Origin: an uncultured Eubacteriales bacterium
Lineage (GTDB): Bacteria; Bacillota; Clostridia; Lachnospirales; Lachnospiraceae
Length of the DNA: 64,000 bases
Assembly: GCA_900314845.1 (NCBI GenBank)
Contig: OMWV01000004.1
Location: 62,001 to 126,000, forward strand
Direction of reading: 5' to 3'
Under the pieces are notes generated by a model. It was given only the letters and a program-made list of their open reading frames with translations. It was not told where the DNA came from and did not search any database. Position numbers and translations under genes: made by a program. Shown piece by piece: positions 51,870 to 61,480 of the stretch (its first letter is position 1; each line of letters starts with the position of its first letter).

Positions 51870-53312
51870 GTGATAAATAAAGATCAGTATAAGAACCTGA
51901 TCATGTTTCTTGCATCAACGTTGATCTTGCTGGTTCAGGTAGCTATATTCTATTATATCTGGAATAAGTATTATAATTATTCCTCCGTCATAGGGATCAT
52001 GTATTTCCGCTGGGGTTACTATGCCCTTCTGGCCATATATGCTATCATAAATTTTTTCTTTTCAAAGATATTCGGCGCGTATAAGGTTGGCTATCTGAAG
52101 GTATCCGAGGTCGTTCTTTCTCAGATCCTTTCCGTCCTGTGCTGCAACGCAGTGACATATATCCAGCTGGCTCTGATCGGCAGATGGCGTTTTCTGCATT
52201 ATGTAAAGCCTGTCCTTATCATGACAGCCTATGATATCATAGCAGTCCTTATCTGGATCGTATTCGCCCGCTGGGTCTATGAGAAGCTTTTCCCCGCGAG
52301 AAGGCTGCTTCTCATATACGGGAAGATCAGTCCAAAAGAGCTGATCAGGAAGATCACAACGAGAAATGATAAATATGTCATAGTTGCCGCTGTGTGTCTG
52401 GACGAGGGATTTGATGAAGTCGTAGCCAGGATGAAAGAGTACGAGGCGGTCATTATCGGGGATATTCCTTCCACATACCGCAATAAGCTGCTGAAGTACT
52501 GTTATATAAACGGAATCCGCTGTTACACGATACCCAAGATCTCGGATATTATGATAAAGAGCTCTACGACGATAAATCTTTTTGACACAGAACTCTATCT
52601 TTTCCGCAATCGCGGGCTCACGGTAGAACAGAGCTTTTTCAAGAGGCTTTTTGATATTCTGATCAGTATCATTATGCTTGTCCTCCTGTCGCCCCTTCTC
52701 ATCGCTACGGCACTGGCGATAAAGCTTTATGACAGAGGACCGGTTCTCTATCGGCAGGAAAGACTGACGATCAATCATCAGGTCTTTATGATATACAAGT
52801 TCCGCAGCATGCGGGTCAACTCCGAGGGATCTTCTGCCCGCCTGGCAAATGCAGACGATGACAGGATCACTCCTGTGGGCCGCGTGATCCGCCGGCTCCA
52901 TATAGACGAACTGCCGCAGCTCTTTAATATCCTCCACGGGGAGATGTCATTTGTAGGTCCCCGCCCTGAGAGACCGGAGATCGCGAAGCTCTACTGCCAG
53001 AGCGTGCCGGAGTTTGAATACAGGCTGAAGATGAAGGCCGGACTTACAGGCTATGCGCAGGTATTCGGCAATTACAGGACAACTCCTCTTGATAAACTGA
53101 AGCTGGATCTGACTTATATAGAAAATTACAGTCTGGGGCTGGATTTCCTTATCGTGATCCAGACAGTTAAGATCTTCTTCCAGAAAGACAGTTCCCAGGG
53201 ACTTGAGGGGGGAGCAAAGACAGCCCTCAAGAATGGAGGAAAGCCTGAGACTGTGAGGGAGGATATCGATTCAGAGTTGAAAGAGAGGAAAGGGGAGGAG
53301 CAAAGAGCATGA
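51870..53312 (+). CDS. Polyprenyl-phosphate sugar-1-phosphate transferase (WbaP/WcaJ-like)
   Basis: 480-residue membrane protein that starts polysaccharide synthesis by moving a sugar phosphate to undecaprenyl phosphate. Four N-terminal transmembrane helices, a soluble middle domain, then the catalytic bacterial sugar transferase domain (about residues 265-460) with FFKRLFDILISIIMLVLLSP, DRGPVLYRQERLTI, KFRSMRVNSEG, HIDELPQLFNILHGEMSFVG and AGLTGYAQVFGNYRTTP. I chose GTG 51870 because AAGGAG lies seven bases before it; ATG 51825 is in frame but lacks a site. It overlaps the next glycosyltransferase by four bases. Confidence 0.9.
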   Translation: MINKDQYKNLIMFLASTLILLVQVAIFYYIWNKYYNYSSVIGIMYFRWGYYALLAIYAIINFFFSKIFGAYKVGYLKVSEVVLSQILSVLCCNAVTYIQLALIGRWRFLHYVKPVLIMTAYDIIAVLIWIVFARWVYEKLFPARRLLLIYGKISPKELIRKITTRNDKYVIVAAVCLDEGFDEVVARMKEYEAVIIGDIPSTYRNKLLKYCYINGIRCYTIPKISDIMIKSSTTINLFDTELYLFRNRGLTVEQSFFKRLFDILISIIMLVLLSPLLIATALAIKLYDRGPVLYRQERLTINHQVFMIYKFRSMRVNSEGSSARLANADDDRITPVGRVIRRLHIDELPQLFNILHGEMSFVGPRPERPEIAKLYCQSVPEFEYRLKMKAGLTGYAQVFGNYRTTPLDKLKLDLTYIENYSLGLDFLIVIQTVKIFFQKDSSQGLEGGAKTALKNGGKPETVREDIDSELKERKGEEQRA

Positions 53313-54070
53313 GAGATCCGCTTGTGTCGGTCGTGATTCCTGTGCATAACGGAGTGAGACATCTCATTCCGGCCGTAGAATCTGTGCTTTTGCAGAGGGT
53401 TCCCCTTGAGATCATAGTAGTGGATGATGCTTCCGATGAAGATGTGGCAGGGGCTCTGGCAGAGTATATAGATTCTGGCCGGCTGATCCTGCTGAGGAAT
53501 GAGAAAAATCTTGGCCCTGCCAGGAGCAGGAACAGGGGCGTAAAGAAGGCTAAGGGAAGGTTTATCGCTTATCTTGACAGCGATGACAGCTGGGAACCGG
53601 ATAAGCTGAGGAAACAGCTGAGGGAGATGAAAAGGACCGGCTGTGTTCTGTGTTCGACCGGACGCCGGCTTATGACGCCGGAAGGGAGAAAGACCCGCCG
53701 GACGATAGGGGTCAGGCAAAGGATCAGCTACAGGGGTCTTTTGACGCACAATTCCATAAACTGTTCTTCCGTTGTGATGAGAAGAGATGTTGCCCTGGAA
53801 TTCCCCATGGCCCACGACGAATACCACGAGGATTATCTTACCTGGCTGAGAGTGCTGAGAAAGTACAGGTACGCCTGTGCGGTAAACGAGCCTCTATTGA
53901 ATTACAGGCTGTCAAACAAGGGGAAATCGGGCAATAAATTGCATTCTGCCCGCATGACATACGGTGTATACCGTTGTATGGGATTCTCGCTCCCCAAATC
54001 CATCCTGTGTTTCATTTCCTACTCCGTCAACGGGCTGCTCAAGTACTCGGATCTTCCGCTGAAATTATAA
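53309..54070 (+). CDS. Family 2 glycosyltransferase
   Basis: 253-residue GT-A glycosyltransferase. Seen: LVSVVIPVHNGVRHLIPAVE at the start, EIIVVDDASDEDV, NLGPARSRNRGVKKAKGRFI and YLDSDDSWEPDKL, where the DSDDSW carries the DXD metal site. It probably adds the second sugar to the lipid-linked product of the upstream phosphoglycosyltransferase. The ATG overlaps the previous stop by four bases, so translation is coupled. A terminator follows and serves the convergent LCP gene too. Confidence 0.9.
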   Translation: MRDPLVSVVIPVHNGVRHLIPAVESVLLQRVPLEIIVVDDASDEDVAGALAEYIDSGRLILLRNEKNLGPARSRNRGVKKAKGRFIAYLDSDDSWEPDKLRKQLREMKRTGCVLCSTGRRLMTPEGRKTRRTIGVRQRISYRGLLTHNSINCSSVVMRRDVALEFPMAHDEYHEDYLTWLRVLRKYRYACAVNEPLLNYRLSNKGKSGNKLHSARMTYGVYRCMGFSLPKSILCFISYSVNGLLKYSDLPLKL

Positions 54071-54087
54071 ATATTCTGACAGAAAAA

Positions 54088-54118
54088 GGGCCGGCGCTTA
54101 TGTGCCGGCCCTTCTTAT
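54088..54118. terminator. Bidirectional terminator between glycosyltransferase and LCP genes
   Basis: GGGCCGGCGC (54088-54097) pairs with GTGCCGGCCC (54102-54111); TTCTTATC follows on the + strand and TTTTTCTG on the - strand. Confidence 0.85.
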
Positions 54119-54134
54119 CCCATTCTACGCGAAC

Positions 54135-55178
54135 TCACTGGACTCTTGAAGCGTATATCTCGTCTCCTATGGTCTGTACCGTTGAAGAAGGCGAATAGTT
54201 AGCGTTGTTAAAGAGATACTGGTGGAGCTCTGTTACGTTCTTGTTGAAACCATCCGCAAAATCATAACTAAAATTATCTCCGGAGAGTGTACCTGTCACG
54301 ACCTCAAAGGGGAAGCCCTGTGAATCGGCTATATCATAACTTGTAACGTCCTTGGCCAGGGTGAGCATATCGCCCTTTGAGAGGTTTGTGTAGACCTGGG
54401 GCATGACCTTGTTGGCGACGGAGATGATCGTAGCAATATCAGAAGATTTTAACTTGGCAAATACTTTGGATATCACGATCCTCTGCCTCTCTGCCCTTTT
54501 GAAGTCGCTGTCTGACTTTCTGATCCTGGAGTAGGCGACAGCCTGAGTCCCGTCGACGTGCTGGGTGCCTGCTGACTTCAGATGAGAAGATTTGGAACCT
54601 GTCACCTTATTCTGCTCGTCTATCAGGTGATTGATCAGGGCAAATTCAGGCTCTGTGATATCCAGTTCTATGCCGCCGATCTCATCTATGATATTGGCCA
54701 GGATCCCGAAATCAACGGTGGCGAAATCCGTGACTGTCAGATCCAGATTCGTGTTCAGAGTGCTCATGGCAAGTCCGGCGCCGCCGTAGGCATAGGCGTG
54801 ACAGGCCTTTGTCAGGCCATGATCCGGAACCTTTACGCACAGGTCTCTATATATGCTGAGAAGTTTTATCTTTTTCTCGTCATGGTTAATGCTGACGAGC
54901 ATGATACTGTCGGATCTGGCCCCCTCTTTCAGGCTTCCATCGCGGGAATCAACGCCGAAGAGCGCGATATTCTGATATCCGGAGAGTATAGTCCGGGTCG
55001 AGTCGTCTATATCATTTATCATGATATCTTTTTTATTTATATCGGAAGCGCTCTGCATGGAGTTGAACTTGGCATAAATAAAAATTACAGGTACCAGAAC
55101 AGCGATAAGAATAAGCTCGATGATCAGGATGATCCCCCAGCGTTTTGCCTTAGGCGATGCATTTTTCAGTTTACTCAT
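54135..55178 (-). CDS. LytR-CpsA-Psr (LCP) family protein
   Basis: 347-residue envelope protein. A short basic N-terminus leads into one transmembrane helix (GIILIIELILIAVLVPVIFIY, about residues 15-35), then the extracytoplasmic LCP domain with NIALFGVDSRDGSLKEGARS, DSIMLVSINHDEKKIKLLSI, YRDLCVKVPDHG and SRIRKSDSDFKRAERQRIVI. LCP enzymes attach teichoic acids or capsule polymers from undecaprenyl pyrophosphate carriers to peptidoglycan. The two glycosyltransferases next door are on the other strand but fit the same pathway. Confidence 0.93.
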   Translation of the reverse strand: MSKLKNASPKAKRWGIILIIELILIAVLVPVIFIYAKFNSMQSASDINKKDIMINDIDDSTRTILSGYQNIALFGVDSRDGSLKEGARSDSIMLVSINHDEKKIKLLSIYRDLCVKVPDHGLTKACHAYAYGGAGLAMSTLNTNLDLTVTDFATVDFGILANIIDEIGGIELDITEPEFALINHLIDEQNKVTGSKSSHLKSAGTQHVDGTQAVAYSRIRKSDSDFKRAERQRIVISKVFAKLKSSDIATIISVANKVMPQVYTNLSKGDMLTLAKDVTSYDIADSQGFPFEVVTGTLSGDNFSYDFADGFNKNVTELHQYLFNNANYSPSSTVQTIGDEIYASRVQ

Positions 55179-55389
55179 ATGTACTTTCCTTTTGTTTTTA
55201 TTGACGATTGAAAATTCTCATAAATTATAATATAACCTAAATAGAAAGCTCTGACAAGTTTTTTGGAAAAAACGCTTAACAGTTTTTTCATTTTCCATTC
55301 ACAATTTGAACACATAGAGATGATAATATTAGCTCAGCAAATGAGAAAAAGCTCGACAGAGCCAGCTATAGGAACACGAGGGTGAGATT

Positions 55390-56874
55390 ATGTACAACAA
55401 TGATGATTATGGCAGACGCGAATCTGATTCAGACAACAATTACAGCTATTACAGCGATGGGGGGAGAAGTTCCTCGGGCGGATACGATGATCAGACAAGA
55501 GGCTCATACGGGACAGATCCCTATGGAGACAGGAATGACGGCCGCAAGCCGAAGAAGAAAGGCTTCGGCGTTCTTGTCGGCAGGGCTGCCGTACTGGGAC
55601 TTGTATTCGGCCTGACCGCCGGCGGCGTGATGTTCGGATTTAATAAGGCATCGAAGGCTTCATCAGGCGGCTCAGCCTCATCATCTGTCTCCCAGGCGGA
55701 GACATCCTCCGGCAAGAGTGTTGGTGTCGTCAAGACTTATTCCGGCACAGCTTCGAATGATACAGCCAGCGGGGTTTCTGATATCGTTGAGCAGGTCATG
55801 CCCAGCATTGTGGCTGTGAACACGACCATAGAGAAGACATCTACAGACTGGTTCGGTCGTCAGTACAGCCAGGAGGGGAGCGGAGCCGGCTCCGGTATCA
55901 TCATCAGCAGCACGGATGATTATCTTTATATCCTTACAAATTATCACGTTGTTGAAGATTCCAAGAAGGTATCCGTCCAGTTTGACGGAGGGACGAGCGC
56001 TGATGCCACAGTAAAGGGTTACGATGAGGACGGCGATATTGCTGTCATATCTGTTAAGATGAGCAGCCTGGATAAGGATGTTAAGAATAACATTAAGGTC
56101 GCTGTTATGGGCGATTCCGATGCTCTGAAGGCCGGCGAGAGCGCCATAGCCATCGGGAATGCTCTCGGCTACGGTCAGTCAGTTACAACAGGCGTTGTCA
56201 GCGCGGTAGCCAGAGATGTCCAGCTGACAGACAAGACGATGACACTTGTACAGACAAGCGCGGCCATCAACCCCGGCAACAGCGGCGGAGCTCTGCTGAA
56301 TTCAAAGGGCGAGGTGATCGGCGTTAACACGGTAAAATATTCAGAGACTGATGTAGAGGGCATGGGCTATGCCATCCCGATCAATACAGCGATAAAGACA
56401 GCCAAGGGCATCATAGACGGCACGATAAAGACAAAAACAGATGACGATACAGCTTATCTGGGAATAACCGGCGGAACGGTCAGCGATACGATGGCTCAGC
56501 AGTATAATATACCGGAGGGTGTATATGTAAGCAACGTTGAGAAGGATTCCGCGGCAGCCAGCGCCGGTCTTACATCAGGCTGCGTTATCACGAAATTTAA
56601 GGGAACTCAGATAAAGTCCATGGAAGAACTTCAGACAGCTTTGGGCAAATGCTCACCCGGCGATACGGTAGAGATGACGGTTCAGTTCCCGGATTCCAAT
56701 GACAAGTATTCCGAGAAGACGATAAAGGCTGTCCTCGGCGCCAAATCTCAGTCATCGGCTGATTCTTCCTCCTCGGACAGCAGCGGCAGCGGGAATGGAA
56801 ACAGCGGCGGCAGCTGGGGCGGATCCTATGAGAGCCCGGAAGACTTTTTTGAACAGTTTGACGGCGGACAGTAA
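55390..56874 (+). CDS. htrA: HtrA-type serine protease (trypsin-like with PDZ domain)
   Basis: 494-residue membrane-anchored HtrA/DegP-like protease. An N-terminal low-complexity cytoplasmic part (rich in Asp, Asn, Tyr, Gly) precedes one transmembrane helix (about residues 62-84, GRAAVLGLVFGLTAGGVMFG). The catalytic triad is visible: His 186 in LTNYHVVED, Asp 216 in DGDIAVISV, Ser 298 in NPGNSGGAL. One PDZ domain follows (about 360-455, with AYLGITGGTVSD), and a Ser/Gly-rich tail closes it. It degrades or refolds envelope proteins. GAGGGTGAG upstream is a moderate ribosome binding site. A strong terminator follows. Confidence 0.94.
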   Translation: MYNNDDYGRRESDSDNNYSYYSDGGRSSSGGYDDQTRGSYGTDPYGDRNDGRKPKKKGFGVLVGRAAVLGLVFGLTAGGVMFGFNKASKASSGGSASSSVSQAETSSGKSVGVVKTYSGTASNDTASGVSDIVEQVMPSIVAVNTTIEKTSTDWFGRQYSQEGSGAGSGIIISSTDDYLYILTNYHVVEDSKKVSVQFDGGTSADATVKGYDEDGDIAVISVKMSSLDKDVKNNIKVAVMGDSDALKAGESAIAIGNALGYGQSVTTGVVSAVARDVQLTDKTMTLVQTSAAINPGNSGGALLNSKGEVIGVNTVKYSETDVEGMGYAIPINTAIKTAKGIIDGTIKTKTDDDTAYLGITGGTVSDTMAQQYNIPEGVYVSNVEKDSAAASAGLTSGCVITKFKGTQIKSMEELQTALGKCSPGDTVEMTVQFPDSNDKYSEKTIKAVLGAKSQSSADSSSSDSSGSGNGNSGGSWGGSYESPEDFFEQFDGGQ

Positions 56875-56900
56875 ATAAAGATCAGGGGAACTCCCTTTGC

Positions 56901-56943
56901 GGGGCTGCCATCCTGAGAGATCAGGATGGCGGCCCCTTTTTCG
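56901..56943 (+). terminator. Terminator of htrA
   Basis: GGGGCTGCCATCCTGA (56901-56916) pairs with TCAGGATGGCGGCCCC (56921-56936), one mismatch-like G-T pair, followed by TTTTTC. Confidence 0.93.
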
Positions 56944-56967
56944 CGGAAGACAATCTCTATAATGAGC

Positions 56968-56996
56968 TTGTAGACTGCTTGCATTTGGAATATAAT
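56968..56996 (+). promoter_or_regulatory. Promoter of clpX
   Basis: TTGTAG (56968-56973), 17-bp spacer, TATAAT (56991-56996), about 60 bases before the start codon. Confidence 0.72.
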
Positions 56997-57057
56997 ATCG
57001 GTTATGATATCGATATAGCCGGCAGGGCTGTATCACACAGGAAATGGTGAATATAAT

Positions 57058-58431
57058 ATGGAAGATAACAGAGATAAAAATAACAACGACAGCGGCGAGA
57101 ACAGGAAGCATGAGGATGTGTGCTATGTCTGCCGGAGACCCGAGAGCAAGGCAGGGAGGCTGATCCGCATTCCCAACATGCCGGATATGTGCATCTGCGT
57201 TGACTGCCTGGAGAGAAGCATAAACCTTATGGGCAGTTCCGGATTTAACTATGCGGATATGTTTAAGGGCCAGGATATTTTTGGAGGGAATTTCCAGTCC
57301 GCTCCTCCTAAGCCGCAGCCGGAAGAAAAGAAAGAAAAGGAGGCTGGGCCTGCCTTTGATATAAAGAAGATACCGGCGCCCCATATTATCAAAGGGAAGC
57401 TGGATGAATATGTCATCGGTCAGGATCAGGCCAAGAAGGTGATATCCGTTGCCGTATATAACCATTACAAGAGAGTGGCGACAGATACCATGGATGACAT
57501 AGAGATAGAGAAATCTAATATCCTGATGATAGGACCTACGGGCAGCGGCAAGACATATCTTGTACAGACCCTGGCAAGACTCCTGGATGTTCCCCTTGCC
57601 ATCACGGATGCCACATCCCTGACGGAAGCCGGCTATATCGGCGATGATATAGAGAGTGTTGTCTCCAAGCTTCTGGCGGTTTCCGATAATGATGTTGAGA
57701 GAGCCCAGAAAGGGATCATTTTCATAGATGAGATAGACAAGATAGCCAAGAAAAAGAGTACGACAAGCCGTGATGTAAGCGGCGAGTCCGTCCAGCAGGG
57801 CCTCTTAAAGCTATTCGAGGGGAATGACGTGGAGGTGCCTGTCGGCGCGACGAACAAGAATGCCATGGTGCCTCTGGAGACAGTGAACACCAGGAATATC
57901 CTCTTTATTTGCGGCGGCGCCTTCCCGGATCTGGACGGCATCATAAAGTCCAGACTGACCCAGGACAGCTCGATCGGCTTCAGCGCTCATCTGAAGGATA
58001 CCTATGATAAAGATCCTGATATCCTCAGCCATGTGACATTTGATGATCTGCGCGCCTACGGAATGATACCGGAATTCCTCGGCAGGCTTCCCGTCGTTGT
58101 GACCCTGCAGGGAATGACAAGGGATATGCTTGTCAATATCCTCAAAAAGCCGAAGAATGCCATCTTAAAGCAGTACCAGAAGCTTCTGGCTCTGGACGGG
58201 GTGGATCTGGAGTTTGAGGACGAGGCCATAGAGGCGATCGCGGACAAGGCTCTGCAGAAGAAGACCGGCGCCAGAGCCCTCAGGTCTATCATAGAAGAAT
58301 TTATGCTTGATGTCATGTATGAGATACCAAAGGATGACAATATCGGCAAGGTCGTGATCACGAAAGATTACATAGAAAAGAAGGGAAGTCCGCTCATCAG
58401 CATAAAGGACAGCATGTGCCTGCCGGGCTGA
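57058..58431 (+). CDS. clpX: ATP-dependent protease ATPase subunit ClpX
   Basis: 457-residue AAA+ unfoldase that feeds ClpP. Seen: N-terminal zinc-binding domain with CYVCRRPE and MCICVDCLE, Walker A GPTGSGKTYL (about residue 160), Walker B IIFIDEIDKIAKK, the RKH-like and GYIGDDIESVVSKLL loop, and sensor 2 TGARALRSIIEE near residue 401. Length is slightly above the usual 420-430. clpP, tig and lon, normal neighbours, are not in the window, so it is a stand-alone clpX with its own promoter. Confidence 0.95.
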   Translation: MEDNRDKNNNDSGENRKHEDVCYVCRRPESKAGRLIRIPNMPDMCICVDCLERSINLMGSSGFNYADMFKGQDIFGGNFQSAPPKPQPEEKKEKEAGPAFDIKKIPAPHIIKGKLDEYVIGQDQAKKVISVAVYNHYKRVATDTMDDIEIEKSNILMIGPTGSGKTYLVQTLARLLDVPLAITDATSLTEAGYIGDDIESVVSKLLAVSDNDVERAQKGIIFIDEIDKIAKKKSTTSRDVSGESVQQGLLKLFEGNDVEVPVGATNKNAMVPLETVNTRNILFICGGAFPDLDGIIKSRLTQDSSIGFSAHLKDTYDKDPDILSHVTFDDLRAYGMIPEFLGRLPVVVTLQGMTRDMLVNILKKPKNAILKQYQKLLALDGVDLEFEDEAIEAIADKALQKKTGARALRSIIEEFMLDVMYEIPKDDNIGKVVITKDYIEKKGSPLISIKDSMCLPG

Positions 58432-58484
58432 ACGACGCTTTGAGTTAATTGTCATATTTACTTTTCTATCCAATCAGGTCTTTA

Positions 58485-58555
58485 TATGCTATAATTACCA
58501 TATGAATTTGTTAGAGGAGGATAAGGAAGCCGCATTTTTGCGGCCATTACCATAA
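58485..58555 (+). promoter_or_regulatory. Promoter and leader of the polysaccharide deacetylase gene
   Basis: TGC-TATAAT (58487-58495) is an extended -10 element without a clear -35 box. The leader contains GAGGAGG (58514-58520), 38 bases from the start codon, and a hairpin GCCGCA-TTTT-TGCGGC (58529-58544) between them. A 17-codon open frame, ATG 58502 to TAA 58553-58555, ends two bases before the deacetylase ATG, possibly a leaderless upstream ORF. Confidence 0.5.
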
Positions 58556-58557
58556 AC

Positions 58558-59607
58558 ATGAAGAAGACATTTATGATACTCTTTGCTCTGCTTACTCTCC
58601 TGGCCCTGACAATGACAGGGTGCGGGAAGCGCAGCAGCGGGATATACAGCAGCGAGGAGATGACTCAGATCCACGACGTGTCAGGCTCTGTTGAGAATAT
58701 GAGCCGGGTCTACGATAATGTGGTCAATAAGAGTCTGCCATCAACGATAAACTCACGGCTTGCCAAAGATCCGGGATACGGAGAATATCTCTCGACCATG
58801 ACGATAGATCCCAGCAAGCCGATGATCGCGCTCACATTTGACGATGGCCCCAATGATTCTTCCACTGTCCAGATACTTGACACTCTGGAGAAGTACAACG
58901 CCCGGGCAACATTTTTCGTTGTCGGGAGCAATGCCAAGGAGCATGGGGATATCCTCAAAAGAATGAGCACCCAGGGATGTGAGATCGGCAATCATACCTA
59001 TGATCATGTGGAGCTTACAACGCTGGACGCGGACAATATCAAGAAGCAGCTGTCTAAGACAGATGAAGTGATAAAGCAGTATACCGGCCAGGACTGCAAG
59101 GTAGTCAGGCCGCCCGGCGGCGCGGTCACGGTCGACACGAGAAAGACAGTCGACAGGCCCATGATCCTCTGGTATATTGATACGAGAGACTGGGAGAGCA
59201 GGAACGCGGCCTCCGTTATCTCGAATGCGGAGACATACGCTGAGGACGGCGCCATCGTTCTTATGCATGATATATATGATTCTACCGCTCAGGCTGTTGC
59301 CTCTATCGTGCCTGACCTGAAGGACAAGGGCTATCAGTTCGTTACCATCTCGCAGCTTGCCTATATGAAGGGCGAGAAGCTGGTCGGAGGCGGAGAGTAC
59401 TTCAGCTTTGTCAAGAACAAGGGAGGCAATGAGAATATTACAAGCGACGTATCAGAAGGTGAATACGTAGATATGTCCGGCAACGCCGGCAGCTACAGAA
59501 AGTCCTCCGGAAAGACGCCGGGAGTTTCTGAGACATCAGCCGAAACGTCGGTATCTTCTGATGAGGGATCTTCCGATTCGGGAGACGATTCACAGGATGA
59601 AGGTTAA
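58558..59607 (+). CDS. Polysaccharide deacetylase lipoprotein (NodB family)
   Basis: 349-residue lipoprotein with signal and lipobox (LALTMTGCG, cysteine near residue 22). The NodB catalytic domain shows LTFDDGPN (metal-binding and base aspartates), GNHTYDHVELT (metal-binding histidines), RPPGGAVTVD and LMHDIYDST. Relatives deacetylate peptidoglycan GlcNAc, giving lysozyme resistance, or chitin-like polymers. The C-terminus is Ser/Asp/Glu-rich, without a domain. The start at ATG 58558 lacks a ribosome binding site at normal spacing. It converges with prfC across a shared terminator. Confidence 0.92.
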   Translation: MKKTFMILFALLTLLALTMTGCGKRSSGIYSSEEMTQIHDVSGSVENMSRVYDNVVNKSLPSTINSRLAKDPGYGEYLSTMTIDPSKPMIALTFDDGPNDSSTVQILDTLEKYNARATFFVVGSNAKEHGDILKRMSTQGCEIGNHTYDHVELTTLDADNIKKQLSKTDEVIKQYTGQDCKVVRPPGGAVTVDTRKTVDRPMILWYIDTRDWESRNAASVISNAETYAEDGAIVLMHDIYDSTAQAVASIVPDLKDKGYQFVTISQLAYMKGEKLVGGGEYFSFVKNKGGNENITSDVSEGEYVDMSGNAGSYRKSSGKTPGVSETSAETSVSSDEGSSDSGDDSQDEG

Positions 59608-59645
59608 TATTACAGCCGGAGGAATATCCGGAAGATAAAGACATA

Positions 59646-59680
59646 AAAAAGATCCGGGAAGCAGATCCCCGGATCTTTTT
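59646..59680. terminator. Bidirectional terminator between deacetylase and prfC
   Basis: AAAAAGATCCGGG (59646-59658) pairs with CCCGGATCTTTTT (59668-59680), serving both convergent genes. Confidence 0.9.
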
Positions 59681-59698
59681 ATGCAGGATATTTGCGTA

Positions 59699-61291
59699 TT
59701 ACCAGCGGCCGAACTCGGAGAGCACGAGCCCCTTGTTCTTGTCAAGAACGGTCTGAGGCGCCCATTCGTGGACGAAGAGGAGAAGAGGATTGCCCTTGAG
59801 ATCTTTTATCCTCTTCATATCCGATGTGCCGATGATCTTCTGCACATCCACATCGTCCTTGTTGTCTATCCAGCGGATGTACTCGTGAGGCATGGGCTCC
59901 ATGCGGATCTCCACGCCATATTCTGTCTTGAGCCTGTGCCTGAGGACATCAAACTGGAGTACGCCGACAACGCCGACGATGATCTCCTCCATACCGGTGT
60001 TGTATTCCTGAAATATCTGGATGGCTCCTTCCTGAGCGATCTGGGAGATACCCTTTATGAACTGCTTTCTCTTCATGGTATCCACCTGGTATACCTTGCA
60101 GAAATGCTCAGGGGCGAATGTAGGGATCCCCTCAAAGGCAAAATCATTTCCCGGGGTGCAGACGGTATCTCCGATCGAGAAAATACCCGGATCGAATACA
60201 CCGATGATATCTCCGGCGTAAGCTTCGGATATGACCTTTCTCTCCTGAGCCATGAGCTGCTGGGGCTGGGAAAGTCTCAGCTTCCTCTTGCTCTGTACAT
60301 GATAGACTTCCTTATCGGCCTCGAACTTGCCGGAGCAGATCCTCATAAAGGCGATCCTGTCCCTGTGGGCCTTGTTCATGTTTGCCTGGATCTTGAAGAC
60401 AAAGGCGGAAAATGAAGGGGAAAAGGAATCTATCTGTCCCTGGTCGGACATCCTGGCCAGCGGAGGCATTGTCATATCCAGGAAATAGTTGAGAAAGAGC
60501 TCTATTCCGAAATTGTTGAGGGCGGATCCGAAGAAAACAGGAGAGAGCTGGCCCTTTGTGACCTTGTCCATGTCCAGCTCGTCGCTTGCCCCGTCCAGCA
60601 GCTCCACGTCATCCCTGAGCCTCTCATAAAGCTCAGTGCCCAGAGTCTCTTCCAGCTCAGGTGAATCCATGGTAAGGTCTGTATCTCTTGCCTCCTTGGC
60701 ACCGTTGTTCATCTCCGTGAAAGAGTGGATATGGCGGGTATGCCTGTCGTATACGCCCTTGAACTCTTTTCCGCTCCCGATCGGCCAGTTTATGGGGCAG
60801 GTATGGATGCCCAGGACAGACTCAATATCGTCCATCAGATCAAAAGGATCGCGGGCGTCCCTGTCCAGCTTATTGATAAATGTAAAAATCGGGATATGCC
60901 TGAGTACACAGACCTTGAAGAGTTTTATCGTCTGCGCCTCGACGCCCTTCGAGGCGTCAATGACCATGACAGCTGAATCCGCCGCCATTAGGGTACGGTA
61001 GGTATCTTCGGAGAAATCCTGATGGCCGGGCGTGTCCAGAATGTTGATGCAGAAATTCCTGTAATTGAACTGCATGACAGAGGAAGTAACGGAGATACCT
61101 CTTTCCTTCTCTATCTCCATCCAGTCAGAGACGGCATGTCTTGCCGTGTGCTTGCCCTTTACAGATCCGGCGAGATTTATTGCACCTCCATATAGAAGAA
61201 ATTTCTCAGTCAGTGTCGTCTTGCCGGCATCAGGATGCGAAATGATCGCAAATGTCCGGCGCCTTTCTATCTCGCTCCTCAGATCAGCCAT
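59699..61291 (-). CDS. prfC: Peptide chain release factor 3
   Basis: 530-residue GTPase RF3, which helps recycle RF1 or RF2 after termination. Seen: G1 [14 protein letters not shown] (about residues 17-30), ERGISVTSSVMQF, DTPGHQDFSEDTYR and NKLDRDARDP; the class-specific C-terminal region follows. Start ATG 61291 (MADLRSEIERRRTF) has GGAGG seven bases upstream; ATG 61297 is too close to it. Length is typical (about 525-535). Confidence 0.95.
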   Translation of the reverse strand: MADLRSEIERRRTFAIISHPDAGKTTLTEKFLLYGGAINLAGSVKGKHTARHAVSDWMEIEKERGISVTSSVMQFNYRNFCINILDTPGHQDFSEDTYRTLMAADSAVMVIDASKGVEAQTIKLFKVCVLRHIPIFTFINKLDRDARDPFDLMDDIESVLGIHTCPINWPIGSGKEFKGVYDRHTRHIHSFTEMNNGAKEARDTDLTMDSPELEETLGTELYERLRDDVELLDGASDELDMDKVTKGQLSPVFFGSALNNFGIELFLNYFLDMTMPPLARMSDQGQIDSFSPSFSAFVFKIQANMNKAHRDRIAFMRICSGKFEADKEVYHVQSKRKLRLSQPQQLMAQERKVISEAYAGDIIGVFDPGIFSIGDTVCTPGNDFAFEGIPTFAPEHFCKVYQVDTMKRKQFIKGISQIAQEGAIQIFQEYNTGMEEIIVGVVGVLQFDVLRHRLKTEYGVEIRMEPMPHEYIRWIDNKDDVDVQKIIGTSDMKRIKDLKGNPLLLFVHEWAPQTVLDKNKGLVLSEFGRW

Positions 61292-61444
61292 ATTCATTCC
61301 TCCGCTTAAATGATCTCTCGAAAATATGATGCTGCCTGCATGCAGTGCAGACCTCTGACATTTTAGCGTGTAGACGAGGGTTTGTCAAGAATCCTGCGGC
61401 TCCTGCAACTGCCTTTGCAGGGGGTATCTGTCCTTATGTTGAAC

Positions 61445-61473
61445 TTGCAAATTGCCCTGCTATCATGTAATAT
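61445..61473 (+). promoter_or_regulatory. Promoter of degV
   Basis: TTGCAA (61445-61450), 17-bp spacer, TAATAT (61468-61473). Confidence 0.65.
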
Positions 61474-61480
61474 CATAGCC

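Noticed and set aside
59681-60415. A 244-codon forward frame over prfC
   Set aside because: It lies within the antisense of RF3 and starts inside a terminator.
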